From positions 310,001-374,000 of the forward strand of contig CDRNVI010000002.1 of NCBI GenBank assembly GCA_977017575.1: a DNA stretch of 64,000 bases, written 5' to 3'. Below are positions 30,558 to 39,529 of the stretch, in pieces (position 1 is the first letter of the stretch; every line of letters begins with the position of its first letter). A program made the position numbers and the translations under genes. Origin of the DNA: Paramoeba atlantica. Lineage: Eukaryota > Discosea. The notes beneath the pieces are model-generated. The model ran no database searches. It was not told where the DNA came from and saw only the letters and a program-made list of their open reading frames with translations.

Positions 30558-32123
30558 CTACTTATCGGACTCAATCTCTACCGTTGAGTTGACCAGGGAA
30601 CGCTGATACGGGGATAGTGAAGCCAAGAACTCCTCAGTAAGAATGGTCCCATCTCCGGCACAAACCTTGACAGGTGAAAAACGGGGGGGTTGGGTTTCCC
30701 ATTTCTCACACCACTTGGGCAGCACCTCGGTTCGCAGACGTTCATCACAGATTCGTTTATTTTCTGCCTGTGACCTCGTCTCCTGTGACTGCGTCCGGCA
30801 CACTTCTGTGCCGTCCAAAAAGAGAACAGCGGTCACATGGGTCTCTGTTACGTTCGCGGCCTGACCTCCAGGTCCGCTGCTTTTTGTGGTATGGTATTCC
30901 ACTCGGGTACGAAGTCCGGCGTCCAACGTCTGTGCAGCAATCACAGGACGTACACGAAATGTCAATCTCTCCTTGTCCATTCCTTTTCTCTCATGGGTAC
31001 GTTGCTCCTGAGCTGCTGTAGCGCCGAGTACCAACCCATACGCTCCCATACCACCAAGCTTCTGAGTGAAATACACTGCGGTTTGTTTTCCTACGGGCTG
31101 GAGTACAAACCCTCGTGTGGTGAGTTCCTCTCGGAGGTCACCGGGGACTTTGTCCAATGCGCAGCACAGAACACAGTCGAATCGATGCATGGGAAAGCTT
31201 CGCGTGATGTACTCCTCGCAGAGCTCCGCTAGACACTGCGGAGCGCGGATTGTCGTTGCGTGATCGTGGAATTGTTCCTGCAGCAGGTTGGCATATAACC
31301 GATGCACCTCACTGACGGCACGGTCTGCGTTCGAGTGTTCCTGTACAGTACTCGCGGTTAGTATACGGGAACACAGATTAGAAAATGCAACAATGCCAGG
31401 TGACTGTGCCCGCAGCCGCTCGATGCGCTTTTGCATTCGGTGGATCTCCACGTCTCGTGTAGCGAACTCCTTTTCACGCAAAATGGTGTTCTTATGACTG
31501 TCCTCGACACGGGCGAGCTGTTGCGTAAGAGCGGCGTGCTTCTGTTTCAGGTCGCGCACCTCACGTTCTTTTTGCTTTAGGTCCATTTGTTCGTTTCGCA
31601 AGTCCATGTATTTTTGATCGATCTCGTGCAGTGACTTGCGGATACTTCTCTCGGATGTTACCAACTGCGAATTTTGCTGCAGGGTCTCGTTGTGCTGATT
31701 TTGTAGCTTTGTAAATTTTTCGGTTACATTGTCCAGTTGCACTTGTAGTTCTTGTATTCGCTCTCTTCTATGCTTCAACTCGTAAAGGATTTTTTGAACG
31801 CTTTGCGGAAGCTGCGAGAGAGAGTCCTCGGTCATACCTTCTTTGTATCCACATATGGGTGCATGATCTGAAATTTTCGGTGCTGGCGGATAGGGAATCT
31901 TCCTATTAAAAGTACGCTCATATCGATTCGCCTGATCACGAGCCTTCTCGTATAATGAAATCTGCACTTCGATAGCTTGGTGCATGTTTGATAAATTGTT
32001 CGTTATGAAGCGTTGCATGAACGTCGGTTCACTATCTTTTTTAGCATCGCTATTTTTAAAGCGCACCAAAAAGAAGTATGGATTCCGCGAACGTGGTAGG
32101 CTATCAACACACTTGCGTATCAT
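30558..32123 (-). CDS. Mitochondrial class I release-factor-like (GGQ) protein with long coiled coil
   Basis: 521 residues. Near the C-terminus is SSGPGGQAANVTETHV (415-430) with the GGQ loop (419-421) that triggers peptidyl-tRNA hydrolysis, followed by the typical basic segment (RTQSQETRSQAENKR). Upstream, GGMGAYGLVLGATAAQE (357-373) resembles domain 2 of RF1/RF2. The first 20 residues (MIRKCVDSLPRSRNPYFF) look mitochondrial. Residues about 105-240 form a long coiled coil (LQNQHNETLQQNSQL and similar heptads). A codon-recognition motif (PxT/SPF) is not evident. It could be a specialised release or ribosome-rescue factor, or a mitoribosome-associated protein with retained GGQ. Confidence 0.85.
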   Translation of the reverse strand: MIRKCVDSLPRSRNPYFFLVRFKNSDAKKDSEPTFMQRFITNNLSNMHQAIEVQISLYEKARDQANRYERTFNRKIPYPPAPKISDHAPICGYKEGMTEDSLSQLPQSVQKILYELKHRRERIQELQVQLDNVTEKFTKLQNQHNETLQQNSQLVTSERSIRKSLHEIDQKYMDLRNEQMDLKQKEREVRDLKQKHAALTQQLARVEDSHKNTILREKEFATRDVEIHRMQKRIERLRAQSPGIVAFSNLCSRILTASTVQEHSNADRAVSEVHRLYANLLQEQFHDHATTIRAPQCLAELCEEYITRSFPMHRFDCVLCCALDKVPGDLREELTTRGFVLQPVGKQTAVYFTQKLGGMGAYGLVLGATAAQEQRTHERKGMDKERLTFRVRPVIAAQTLDAGLRTRVEYHTTKSSGPGGQAANVTETHVTAVLFLDGTEVCRTQSQETRSQAENKRICDERLRTEVLPKWCEKWETQPPRFSPVKVCAGDGTILTEEFLASLSPYQRSLVNSTVEIESDK

Positions 32124-32256
32124 TCAGTTAAATTTTTTGAGTAAGATTTTAATCAAAATCAGTTAGTGATATTGTTCAAAAGTACACAGCAGAAACGAAG
32201 TCAGAACGATAATACATGTATACGCATGCATGAGTACGAATACCTGATATGCTATA

Positions 32257-32400
32257 CAGGGGCGCAAATCGGGTGCTGGGGGTCTAAATTTTGTAATCTT
32301 TTCTCAATTTTGGAAAATAATAGCGCATTCGAGAGCTCTCGCAGAGGTCTATGTTTTTGAATAGGAAGTTTTCCGGGGTGTAAGGCGGTGCTTAACTGAG
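32257..32400 (+). mobile_element. Tc1/mariner left-end remnant
   Basis: After TA (32255-32256) the sequence CAGGGGCGCAAATCGGGTG, then GGGGGTCTAAATTTTG and GCGCATTCGAGAGCTCTCGC, matches the left terminal repeat of the element at 29618. No partner end is found nearby, so it is truncated. Confidence 0.7.
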
Positions 32401-32509
32401 CAGAAATCCAAAAATGTCACGCGTTGACGACAATGTCATGACTATCTGTTTTAATGTAATCAACTGCCTTTTCAATAGATCACAAAATTTCTATTAGTGT
32501 GATACGGAC

Positions 32510-32970
32510 AGATTTTTGGACTTTGCCCGTATTAAATGGGGGGTGCCCATGGCGCAGAAAATGACGCTATTTCTTACCGATAAAATATGTGTATAATATT
32601 AAATATTCCCCTGCACTTTTACCGGAGGTATCGTATCTTGGTCGAGTGATATATGAGATTCGTCGCCGATTCGCGGCTTCGGTGGATGCTTCCTGATCCA
32701 TGATGTGAGCAGATCATTTGTACCATGTGATGAAGTATCACACTGTTGAGACATGGTGTTGTTATGAAAAATATTCTCTGAATCAAATTCTAAGCACAAA
32801 AATGAGGAAAACTGAGGAAAATATACTTCAATATTTTTGATATTGCTCAAAACAGGCGTCTAAGCCAAAAAGATAATTTTCTCCGAAAATCGAAATCGGA
32901 AGGTAAAAAAAATTCCCAAAAAAAATCCGGGCAGGGGGGTCAGGGGGTCCGTATTAAAGGGGGGTCACAG
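32510..32970 (-). mobile_element. Fragment of a modular-end element ('a'), address word CCGTATTAA
   Basis: The plus-strand right end reads TCCGTATTAAAGGGGGGTCACAG followed by TA (32971-32972). Read from that end, it is CTGTGACCCCCC then TTTAATACGGA, the same layout as the elements at 58378 and 63195. A second CCGTATTAAATGGGGGG lies at about 32529. The minus strand between encodes a short Asp/Ser/His-rich ORF (32599-32850) that resembles the acidic N-terminal parts of other elements of this group. The far end was not identified. Confidence 0.6.
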
Positions 32971-32995
32971 TATGATGACACTTACGGTATTTAGG

Positions 32996-33733
32996 TCAAC
33001 CTCTCCACGCTACAAAATCTCTGCGCGGATAAACGCCTTCGTTTCGAAGATTTGTATCGTTCGTTAAAGTGACATTGGTATTCATAAAATTGAAGCTCAA
33101 TGTAGGTAAAAAACTTGAAATGTCGACAATTCCGCAAAGACTTGGATTGAAAGCCACACTTAAGTAGGAAAGAGACTCGGGAAGATTTGTAAACTTCAAC
33201 TCTCCACTGAATCTATTCATGGATATCATGAGACCTTTTAATGAGAGTGACATATTTTCTAAGTCTGGAGTGCCACTAAATTGATTTTCACTGAGATCAA
33301 GGAGCGTCATGGTGGGAAAACTTTCGAGTCTGAGCTTACCGGAGAACGTGTTAGCGTTCATGATAAGGTTCTTTAATTCAGGTAAACAAACGTCAAAATT
33401 CACTTCTCCCGTAAATTTGGCATCGAAAACAGAAAAGTCTTCTACAGTTTTTGGAAGGAACTCAAAATTTAGCTTTCCACCTATGTTCAAAAGATCCCAA
33501 TTAACTGAGGAAATTTCTGACCGTTCATTGCATGTTACGCCTTGCCAAGTACACACGGATACTATTTTGACACGCCCTAACAAACCCCTTCGTTTCGTAG
33601 TTTTCCACGATTTCATTTTGTGTCGTACATTTTCAGTAAAGCGTTCCATCATTTGTTCCTGAGGCAGAAGGGCCATAGATACCTTTCCACGCCGCAGATC
33701 ACGACCGTCATCGACACAGTATAAGTTTAGCAT
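32996..33733 (-). CDS. Leucine-rich-repeat protein, family member 1
   Basis: 245 residues. CTWQGVTCNE (about 61-70) resembles the N-cap of plant-type extracellular LRR proteins (C.W.GV.C). About five LRRs follow with the pattern LP..L..L....N.FSG: LPELKNLIMNANTFSGKL, TMTLLDLSENQFSGT, LKGLMISMNRFSGEL and LPESLSYLSVAFNPSLCG. There is no clear signal peptide or membrane anchor. The start MLNLYCVDDGRDLRRGKVS aligns with the N-terminal part of the split gene at 47281-48419, showing a multigene family. Possibly a surface, secreted or recognition protein; the role is not known. A mobile-element end lies 26 bases past its stop. Confidence 0.8.
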   Translation of the reverse strand: MLNLYCVDDGRDLRRGKVSMALLPQEQMMERFTENVRHKMKSWKTTKRRGLLGRVKIVSVCTWQGVTCNERSEISSVNWDLLNIGGKLNFEFLPKTVEDFSVFDAKFTGEVNFDVCLPELKNLIMNANTFSGKLRLESFPTMTLLDLSENQFSGTPDLENMSLSLKGLMISMNRFSGELKFTNLPESLSYLSVAFNPSLCGIVDISSFLPTLSFNFMNTNVTLTNDTNLRNEGVYPRRDFVAWRG

Positions 33734-33770
33734 CTAGGTAAAACGTTTAAAGATAATTATTTTTTAAACA

Positions 33771-33846
33771 TAAACCCTGTTCCGGGTTAATGTGTCTATA
33801 GCTACGTATTGTGCCGGGGGGGCACAATAACCCGGAACACGGTTTA
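33771..33846. repeat. Small inverted-repeat element
   Basis: TAAACCCTGTTCCGGGTTA and its complement TAACCCGGAACACGGTTTA (one mismatch) enclose a 38-base core with a second small hairpin (GTGCCGGGGGGGCAC). Confidence 0.75.
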
Positions 33847-33864
33847 CTAGTGATACTGTAAGTA

Positions 33865-34377
33865 CAGTGAGGCCAATATTCGTGGAACAAAAGTAAGTAG
33901 GTTTTTTTATTAAAAGGGGCCTTTATTTCGGTTTTCCGGAGTGCGATCTTTTTTTCCTTATTCGAACCCTCTGGTATGGACATCCGATATCGCTTTATCA
34001 CTGCCACCGCCATCGAACTTGGTAGAAGTATGTGTAGGGCTACGTGCGTAGGGTTGTACAAACGCATGAAGGACTTAAACGAAATTGAAGCACGTGAGCG
34101 CCATAATATACTGATTCAGTATATCATGCTCATAAAAGTTGATGCGAATAAAACCTTACAAGCTCACTAGACGCATCAGGGGACATCGTATTTGATGACG
34201 TAGATGATCCTCAAAAGCAAACTTCAATGCCAATAACGAATGACGAGACAGCTGCCTCCAATTCGCACAGCGAAAAAAGAAAATGCAAACGCCCTCGGAA
34301 AACACTATCGAGTGAAGACCTTGAAATACAGCGACGCGTGGTGAACTATTCACTTTCCTGCGAGCTCTTATTAGTTA
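33865..34377 (+). other. Probable remnant of another transposon
   Basis: After TA (33863-33864) the sequence CAGTGAGGCCAATATTCGTG has the look of a Tc1/pogo-type terminus. Inside, short plus-strand frames (33976-34170 and 34227-34421) include a basic helix-rich stretch (SEKRKCKRPRKTLSSEDLE). No catalytic motif or second end was found. The element at 34378 is inserted directly after it. Confidence 0.35.
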
Positions 34378-36118
34378 CAGTGGTTTCAGTTGATCTTGCC
34401 CCCCCCCCATCGGAATTTTGATTTTTTTATCCATTTTTGCTCATCTTTGCAGCATTGGAGAGATCTCGTTCCCCTAGCGAAGAGCTTTGCCGCCTTTTTT
34501 TCATAGAGACCCTCTGGTGCCCCCTGGGTTCGAAAAACACTGTTTTTTTGGACGTTTTCTGTGTACACAACCATTTTTTGTCACATTTTCCCTATTTTTT
34601 GTACATTTTGAACATGTAAGTACGAGTAATAGTGTTCTAAATTGATAATTTGAAAGCTCTATGTCTAGTACCATCCCTATCGCCTAATTTAATATAGTCA
34701 ACACCTCTACATTATGCAGACCAGACCCTCTAACCCCAAACAGGGGGAGTACGTACAAGGATGGAATGACAAAAGAGAAGACAATCCCCCAATATCCCAC
34801 AAAGGAACCGTGGCATTACCTCTTTGCGAGAGAAAAGAAATAATAAAGCAACACAAAAAGGGATTAAGCATACACAAATTATCTAATAATTTCGGACGTG
34901 ACCGTCGCACCATAAGAAGAATTGTTAACCTGTGGAAGGAAGGAGAAGATCTTACACCCCAAAAATCCCCAGGAAAAAAATCATCAAGGCGGTTTAAGGA
35001 CCTTGTAAAAAAAATTGTGGATGATGAAAACGAAACGTACGATGGTTGCTTAACTTATACTTGGATACACGAGCAAGTGCTGAATATGGGGTATAAATGT
35101 TCGTTAAACAAAATAAGAACTATTTTGAAAAATATTGATTACGGTAGATGGGCTAAGTCGCCGAACTGTGACCTAACTGAGGAACACAAGTCGCAGCGTT
35201 TGAGATTAGCAAACGAATTGCTTACATGGCCTAAAGAAGATTTAAACAAAATCATTTGGACCGATGAAAAGTTGTTTACCTGTGGGGTTCATGGGTCTCA
35301 GTTTTTCATTGGACCTAAAGGGTGCCAAAGAAAACCTCGCTGCAGAAACCGTAGGTGGTATGGGGGGAAGGGGGTAATGGCTTGGATGGGTATTAGTGTA
35401 GAACACGGATTTTTCTTGCACGTGTTTGAACCCAATGACAATACAACTTATGAAAAGGCGCACAAGGTCACTGGGGGAGTGATCCTTGACTCCTTTCAGA
35501 AGCCTAATGGGTTTTTACATTATCTCAAAGACCACGTTGACAATGTGACCGTGCAAATGGGTAATGCTACCACCCATAGCTTGGCAAAAGGTGAATTGAT
35601 TAAATATCGTATTAAACAATTGTCTTGGCCAGCGAATTCGCCTGATTTAAATCCAATAGAAAATGTTTGGAAACAAATGAACGGTATCATAAAGAAAAAA
35701 ATTAAGCCCCACAATCATGCTACCCTCGCCGATGCCATTAAAAAAGCTTTTCAGATTCTAAAACGTCCTCAAGAAAAACGTAAAGTGTGTAACACAATTG
35801 ATTCAGTCCCTAATAGACTTCAAAAAGTGTTGCAAAACAATGGAGGCCATTCCGGATACTAGTTCTTTTCCTTTAGAGTTAACTTTTGGACATAAAATCC
35901 GTTTTTCGTTCCATTTTTGATATGGTAAAAAAATATTATTTTATATTATTTTGGTCAACTTTCGGGTCACCCAAGGGGCACCAGGGGGTCTCTATGAAAA
36001 AAAGGCGGCAAAGCTCTTCGCTAGGGGAACGAGATCTGTCCAATGCTGCAAAGATGAGCAAAAATGGATAAAAAAAATCAAAATTCCGAGGGGGGGGCAA
36101 GATCAACTGAAACCACTG
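34378..36118 (+). mobile_element. Complete Tc1/mariner element (DD32E type) with ~150-bp inverted repeats
   Basis: 1741 bp flanked by TA (34376-34377, 36119-36120). The ends begin CAGTGGTTTCAGTTGATC and continue through GAGATCTCGTTCCCCTAGCG to TCTGGTGCCCC. The two ends match for about 150 bp with only a handful of differences, mostly in homopolymer length, so this is a recent insertion. It holds one uninterrupted transposase ORF. Confidence 0.93.
34714..35862 (+). CDS. Tc1/mariner transposase, full length but second catalytic Asp replaced by Gly
   Basis: 382 residues without a stop. An N-terminal helix-turn-helix region (LSIHKLSNNFGRDRRTIRRI, about 51-70) is followed by a linker and the catalytic domain: IIWTDEKLF (first Asp), VQMGNATTH where the family has a D before NA, and SPDLNPIENVW (Glu). 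32 residues lie between the Gly position and the Glu. YGGKGVMAWMGIS is the usual core strand. The codon is GGT (35566-35568) where GAT would give Asp. Without that Asp the enzyme should not cut DNA but could still bind ends. The C-terminus (KKAFQILKR, SVPNRLQKVLQNNGG) resembles the piece at 57330-57480. Confidence 0.92.
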   Translation: MQTRPSNPKQGEYVQGWNDKREDNPPISHKGTVALPLCERKEIIKQHKKGLSIHKLSNNFGRDRRTIRRIVNLWKEGEDLTPQKSPGKKSSRRFKDLVKKIVDDENETYDGCLTYTWIHEQVLNMGYKCSLNKIRTILKNIDYGRWAKSPNCDLTEEHKSQRLRLANELLTWPKEDLNKIIWTDEKLFTCGVHGSQFFIGPKGCQRKPRCRNRRWYGGKGVMAWMGISVEHGFFLHVFEPNDNTTYEKAHKVTGGVILDSFQKPNGFLHYLKDHVDNVTVQMGNATTHSLAKGELIKYRIKQLSWPANSPDLNPIENVWKQMNGIIKKKIKPHNHATLADAIKKAFQILKRPQEKRKVCNTIDSVPNRLQKVLQNNGGHSGY

Positions 36119-36153
36119 TATTTTGGGGCTTCTTTCACGGTGCTATTGACATA

Positions 36154-36860
36154 CTGTACCCCCCTATTTAAGAGTCCGTCGATTTTGGGCATTTGGACTC
36201 TTACTATCCCCCCCTATCCTAGCGTTGCCTCAGTACCCCCCCTCATTAGCGTTGCTTTTTAGACCGTCTCTTCAAGACTCTCTTGCCGCGAAGCGGCGAT
36301 TTTTTTTGACCCCCCCCCTCCTAGCGTTGCTTTTTCCCAAAATCAGGCAACGCTAGGATAGGGGGATAGTAAGTGGGGGGTCAGAATTTTCCGGACTCTT
36401 AAGTAGGGGGTCAGCATTTTTTCATAAAATTTCAATATGGCCGGTCCCTTTTTTCTCTATTTTTTCCTCTAATGAAGGTCGGCGTCTGTACTATCGATAA
36501 AATAGCAGTTCCAGGGAAGACCACGAAGAGGTCTCAACCATACTTTCCATTACGCACTCACATCAGGAGTGGTAAAGTTTATAAATGTCTGTAACAATTC
36601 TAGTCTAGTTAAGGGTTGAGGAGGGTGGCTGTGTTTCATGCTTGCCCGTAATCTACTCCTTCCTCGGAGTACTATCACGTACATGTATAGATAAACATGT
36701 ATAGATAACATGTATAGATACGCTTGGAAATATTAAAAACGCATCTAAACGCAATGAGCTGACAAAAAAAATAACAAAAAAATTGTCAGCCCAAGGCTTC
36801 GTCAAAAAGGACTCGTAAGTAGGGGGGGTACCCCTTGGACTATTAAGTAGGGGGGTACAG
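36154..36860. mobile_element. Modular-end element 'b', address word AAGAGTCC
   Basis: 707 bp flanked by TA (36152-36153, 36861-36862). The left end CTGTACCCCCCTATTTAAGAG is followed by GGACTCTTA, an inverted pair of the address word; its second copy continues after element c as AAGTGGGGGG. The right end has the word as a direct pair: GGACTCGTAAGTAGGGGGGG and GGACTATTAAGTAGGGGGG, then TACAG. It is interrupted by element 'c' at 36204-36369. No transposase is recognisable, so it is probably non-autonomous. Confidence 0.8.
36204..36369. mobile_element. Modular-end element 'c', address word AGCGTTGC, nested in 'b'
   Basis: 166 bp flanked by TA (36202-36203, 36370-36371). The left end has a direct pair (CCTAGCGTTGCC, CATTAGCGTTGC). 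The right end has an inverted pair (CCTAGCGTTGC with GCAACGCTAGG). Between them is the shared module: T run plus CCGCGAAGCGGCG hairpin (36284-36298). It is a complete but very short member of the group, in the orientation opposite to 'd' and 'h'. Confidence 0.75.
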
Positions 36861-37745
36861 TACATGTATTCATTTTTCCTCTCTCGAAAATTTTCTATCT
36901 CTGACTTTTTTGTTTCACCATGCAAATATTAGTGGGACAAAAATTAATATTTGTATGCGTCCTACACTTACACAATGAATGGAACCATTAAAAAATTTTG
37001 GACGACAGTAAAAATTCAGTGTAATTAGCCTTTGGGAAAATTCGTTGGATTTCTTCGTCGCAAAGGTCGGAAACAACTGAAGAAGCATCACCGCTGAGTC
37101 CGGGGGTGGTTTTAGTTGAAAACAGGTTGTAGTTACACGGACCAACATCCCCCCCCGAGGGAAAACAACTAGAATGTGACGAGTTCACATTCGAAATTCG
37201 TTCGATTTCGGAAAGCTAAACCAAACCGTTGACTTCCGAAATAATCGTCCAAGCATGCTAGCGTCGTACCGAGATATTGTCACCAGAAATCGCTTTCGAG
37301 AATCGCGATTATTCCCTGTACGGGTAATTTTCTTGACGTAAACAAAACTTGCAATTTTTTTACTCGCAAAAACTATCCAACCTTCATGGCTGGACACACC
37401 TCTTTTTCATCTTCGAAAGGCCTTCGTGAGCACTCTCTGTGGGTATGAAAATACGTCGCTACGAAAAGGAGAATACAAGGGTATAGCTCTGCAACTGCCA
37501 TTGTTAGAGTTCGATGACACCGTCAATCAGGCAGCCAATGAATTGCAAAGGTACCACGGTCAGCTACAAGGACAGGGAATTGGGAAGAACGAACGAAGGG
37601 CGCATATCCTTTTCGAACTTTCTCGACGAATATCCTAGATATCAGTGAACAGAATAGAGTACTCCTTCCCGAAGAGGAATCGCATATTGTACTGTGAGAA
37701 CTTATTCGGTCTATAAACGTTGGACTTCCTGCCACCTGGACAAGC
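36861..37745. other. Spacer with a fragment of the element-h transposase
   Basis: The plus strand at about 37400-37640 encodes GEYKGIALQLPLLEFDDTVN and more, similar to GKYRGIALSHLLVRFDSNVM of the ORF at 58982-59746; it is a degraded copy. At 36680-36722 a 13-bp unit ACATGTATAGATA is repeated three times. Nothing else is recognised; a reading frame on the minus strand at 36915-37397 has no known content. Confidence 0.45.
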
Positions 37746-39359
37746 CTACTGCCACCTGGACTTTCGAATCCATTCTTTAAATACCCCATAGAATCTGAAC
37801 TCTTTCACTGCGTCGGAATATTCGTTGGACTCATCTTTCATTTCTCCTCTTGTCGGACCCGTAACAGGGCACGTACGAAGGGTGCGGCTTATTGTCAGTG
37901 ACTCACTCGACGCATACTTCCAGGCTCTGTCCTTCATTTTCTCGGAGCTCACTGTGCTATGTGAGCTAGGACAGTTTCTACGTTTTCTCGTAGCACCCAT
38001 TAACATACCGTGTTTGGAGTCAATACGCTCATACAGGGGTGGCACATCTCGCGACCACAGCTCCGAATATGAACGCAAGGACAAGGGGATCCCCTCGTGT
38101 ATACAATCTACGCAATCCCGAAAGCAGGGTACCGAACCGACCACCGCTATACTCCGCAATGTCGAAGACGACGATGCATGGGTCCATAGCACATCGCTAT
38201 CATTTTCTTCCCTTAACCTGCATTTACTGTTCCTCTCTCCTTTCCCTGCTCCAGAAAGTCTTCCCCAGAAAGCTCTCTCCAGTGCCGGTCGCTCCACAAG
38301 TTCGGAATGTGTCGTATGGACCACGAGGTACTCTAAATTGAGTTTTATGCCGCACAACGCTAGCAGAGCTCCCTGCAATCCCACAACTCCCCATTTGGCG
38401 ATCTTATCCGAGCACGACATGCTGTGGCTGGGATGCCCACGACCGGGTTTCGTACGGACCAGTCCGGGGAGGAAATCGGAGGGATCGCCATGGGGAGCAA
38501 TCATCTGGTTGTGGAGGGCATGGGCCCCCGTGGTGGGTCGTTTGCGGAGAGTACCGCCGGGTGGGCAAGTAGCTCCAGAACGCAGCTTCTCCGGATGAAC
38601 GCTCTCTACAGGGATGTTATCCCATTCTTCACTCGTCTCTTTTTCCGCACTCTCACCTGAGACAATCTTTATTTTCCTTTTCTTGACGCTCCCTCCATCG
38701 ATTTGGACATCATCCTCAAATTCCCTACCCGTCTCTTCTCGTATCTCCGGGACACACGCATCCCCACACGGGGGGTGGGATACGTACAACACCCACCCGG
38801 TCGATGGAAGGCCATCCCTTTTTTCCTCTTTTCGTTTCAGTGCGACATGCAGCAGTGCTCTCCGTGCTAACACCTCAGCATGACTATCCCGTAGAATATG
38901 AGAATACAAACCACCGGGGACGTTCCCCACACAACGAGATCCGGTACCCATACTGTGAACGATAGGAATTATTTTGGATGCTTCTGGATCTGTTTGATTA
39001 TTATTCGCATTCATTTTCTCTTCTCTGTGATACGTCTCTGAACTATTCAGATCCTCATGATGCTTTGTTTTCTCTTCTTGTTCATGATTGGTTTCTGGAC
39101 TGTTTGGGTTGTGATTCACTTTCTCTTTCTTATGATTGGTTTCTGGACTCTTCGTATTTTTATGATTATTGATGTTCTCTTCTTCTCTTTTATGATTGGT
39201 TTTACGTGAAACATGTACCAGCGCGGCTAGAATGGTACCCGAGGGGGTTGGAGTTCTGAACTCTGGGATTGTGTTATAATGATGTCGAACACAGCGGACA
39301 ATGGCACGGGTGTCCTCAAGAGTAAGGGAAAGGGGGGAGGTACTCGGGGTGGCTTTCAT
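37746..39359 (-). CDS. ADAT1: tRNA-specific adenosine deaminase 1 (ADAT1/Tad1)
   Basis: 537 residues. Converts A37 of alanine tRNA to inosine; this class is related to ADAR. Zinc/catalytic motifs: RDSHAEVLARR (His160, Glu162), PPCGDAC (Cys198) and RTKPGRGHPSHSMSCSDKIAKW (Cys316). GTGSRCVG and GLQGALLALCG are also typical of the A_deamin domain. Two insertions enlarge it: residues 52-120 are a Lys/Glu/His/Asn-rich tract with a repeated SPETNH-type unit, and 205-290 a charged loop. The C-terminal substrate-binding half is recognisable up to about 510. No targeting signal; probably nuclear or cytosolic. Start chosen as the first ATG; a later Met is unlikely because residues 10-50 align with the family. 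Confidence 0.92.
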   Translation of the reverse strand: MKATPSTSPLSLTLEDTRAIVRCVRHHYNTIPEFRTPTPSGTILAALVHVSRKTNHKREEENINNHKNTKSPETNHKKEKVNHNPNSPETNHEQEEKTKHHEDLNSSETYHREEKMNANNNQTDPEASKIIPIVHSMGTGSRCVGNVPGGLYSHILRDSHAEVLARRALLHVALKRKEEKRDGLPSTGWVLYVSHPPCGDACVPEIREETGREFEDDVQIDGGSVKKRKIKIVSGESAEKETSEEWDNIPVESVHPEKLRSGATCPPGGTLRKRPTTGAHALHNQMIAPHGDPSDFLPGLVRTKPGRGHPSHSMSCSDKIAKWGVVGLQGALLALCGIKLNLEYLVVHTTHSELVERPALERAFWGRLSGAGKGERNSKCRLREENDSDVLWTHASSSSTLRSIAVVGSVPCFRDCVDCIHEGIPLSLRSYSELWSRDVPPLYERIDSKHGMLMGATRKRRNCPSSHSTVSSEKMKDRAWKYASSESLTISRTLRTCPVTGPTRGEMKDESNEYSDAVKEFRFYGVFKEWIRKSRWQ

Positions 39360-39529
39360 ACATGCGTATGTTATGAAAACATGCGCGTAGGAGAATAATG
39401 AGATTCGGAAAATAGATGTGTTCGGTTTCTACGGAACATGGAAAGTCAAAAAAAATAATTAGGTAAGAGGTATGAATCAAATTTTTACATAAAATACCGC
39501 ATTTAAAGAACTGAGGATTCTTTTGGAAA

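Noticed and set aside
37825-38598. Plus-strand ORF of 257 codons
   Set aside because: Antisense to ADAT1; no recognisable features.
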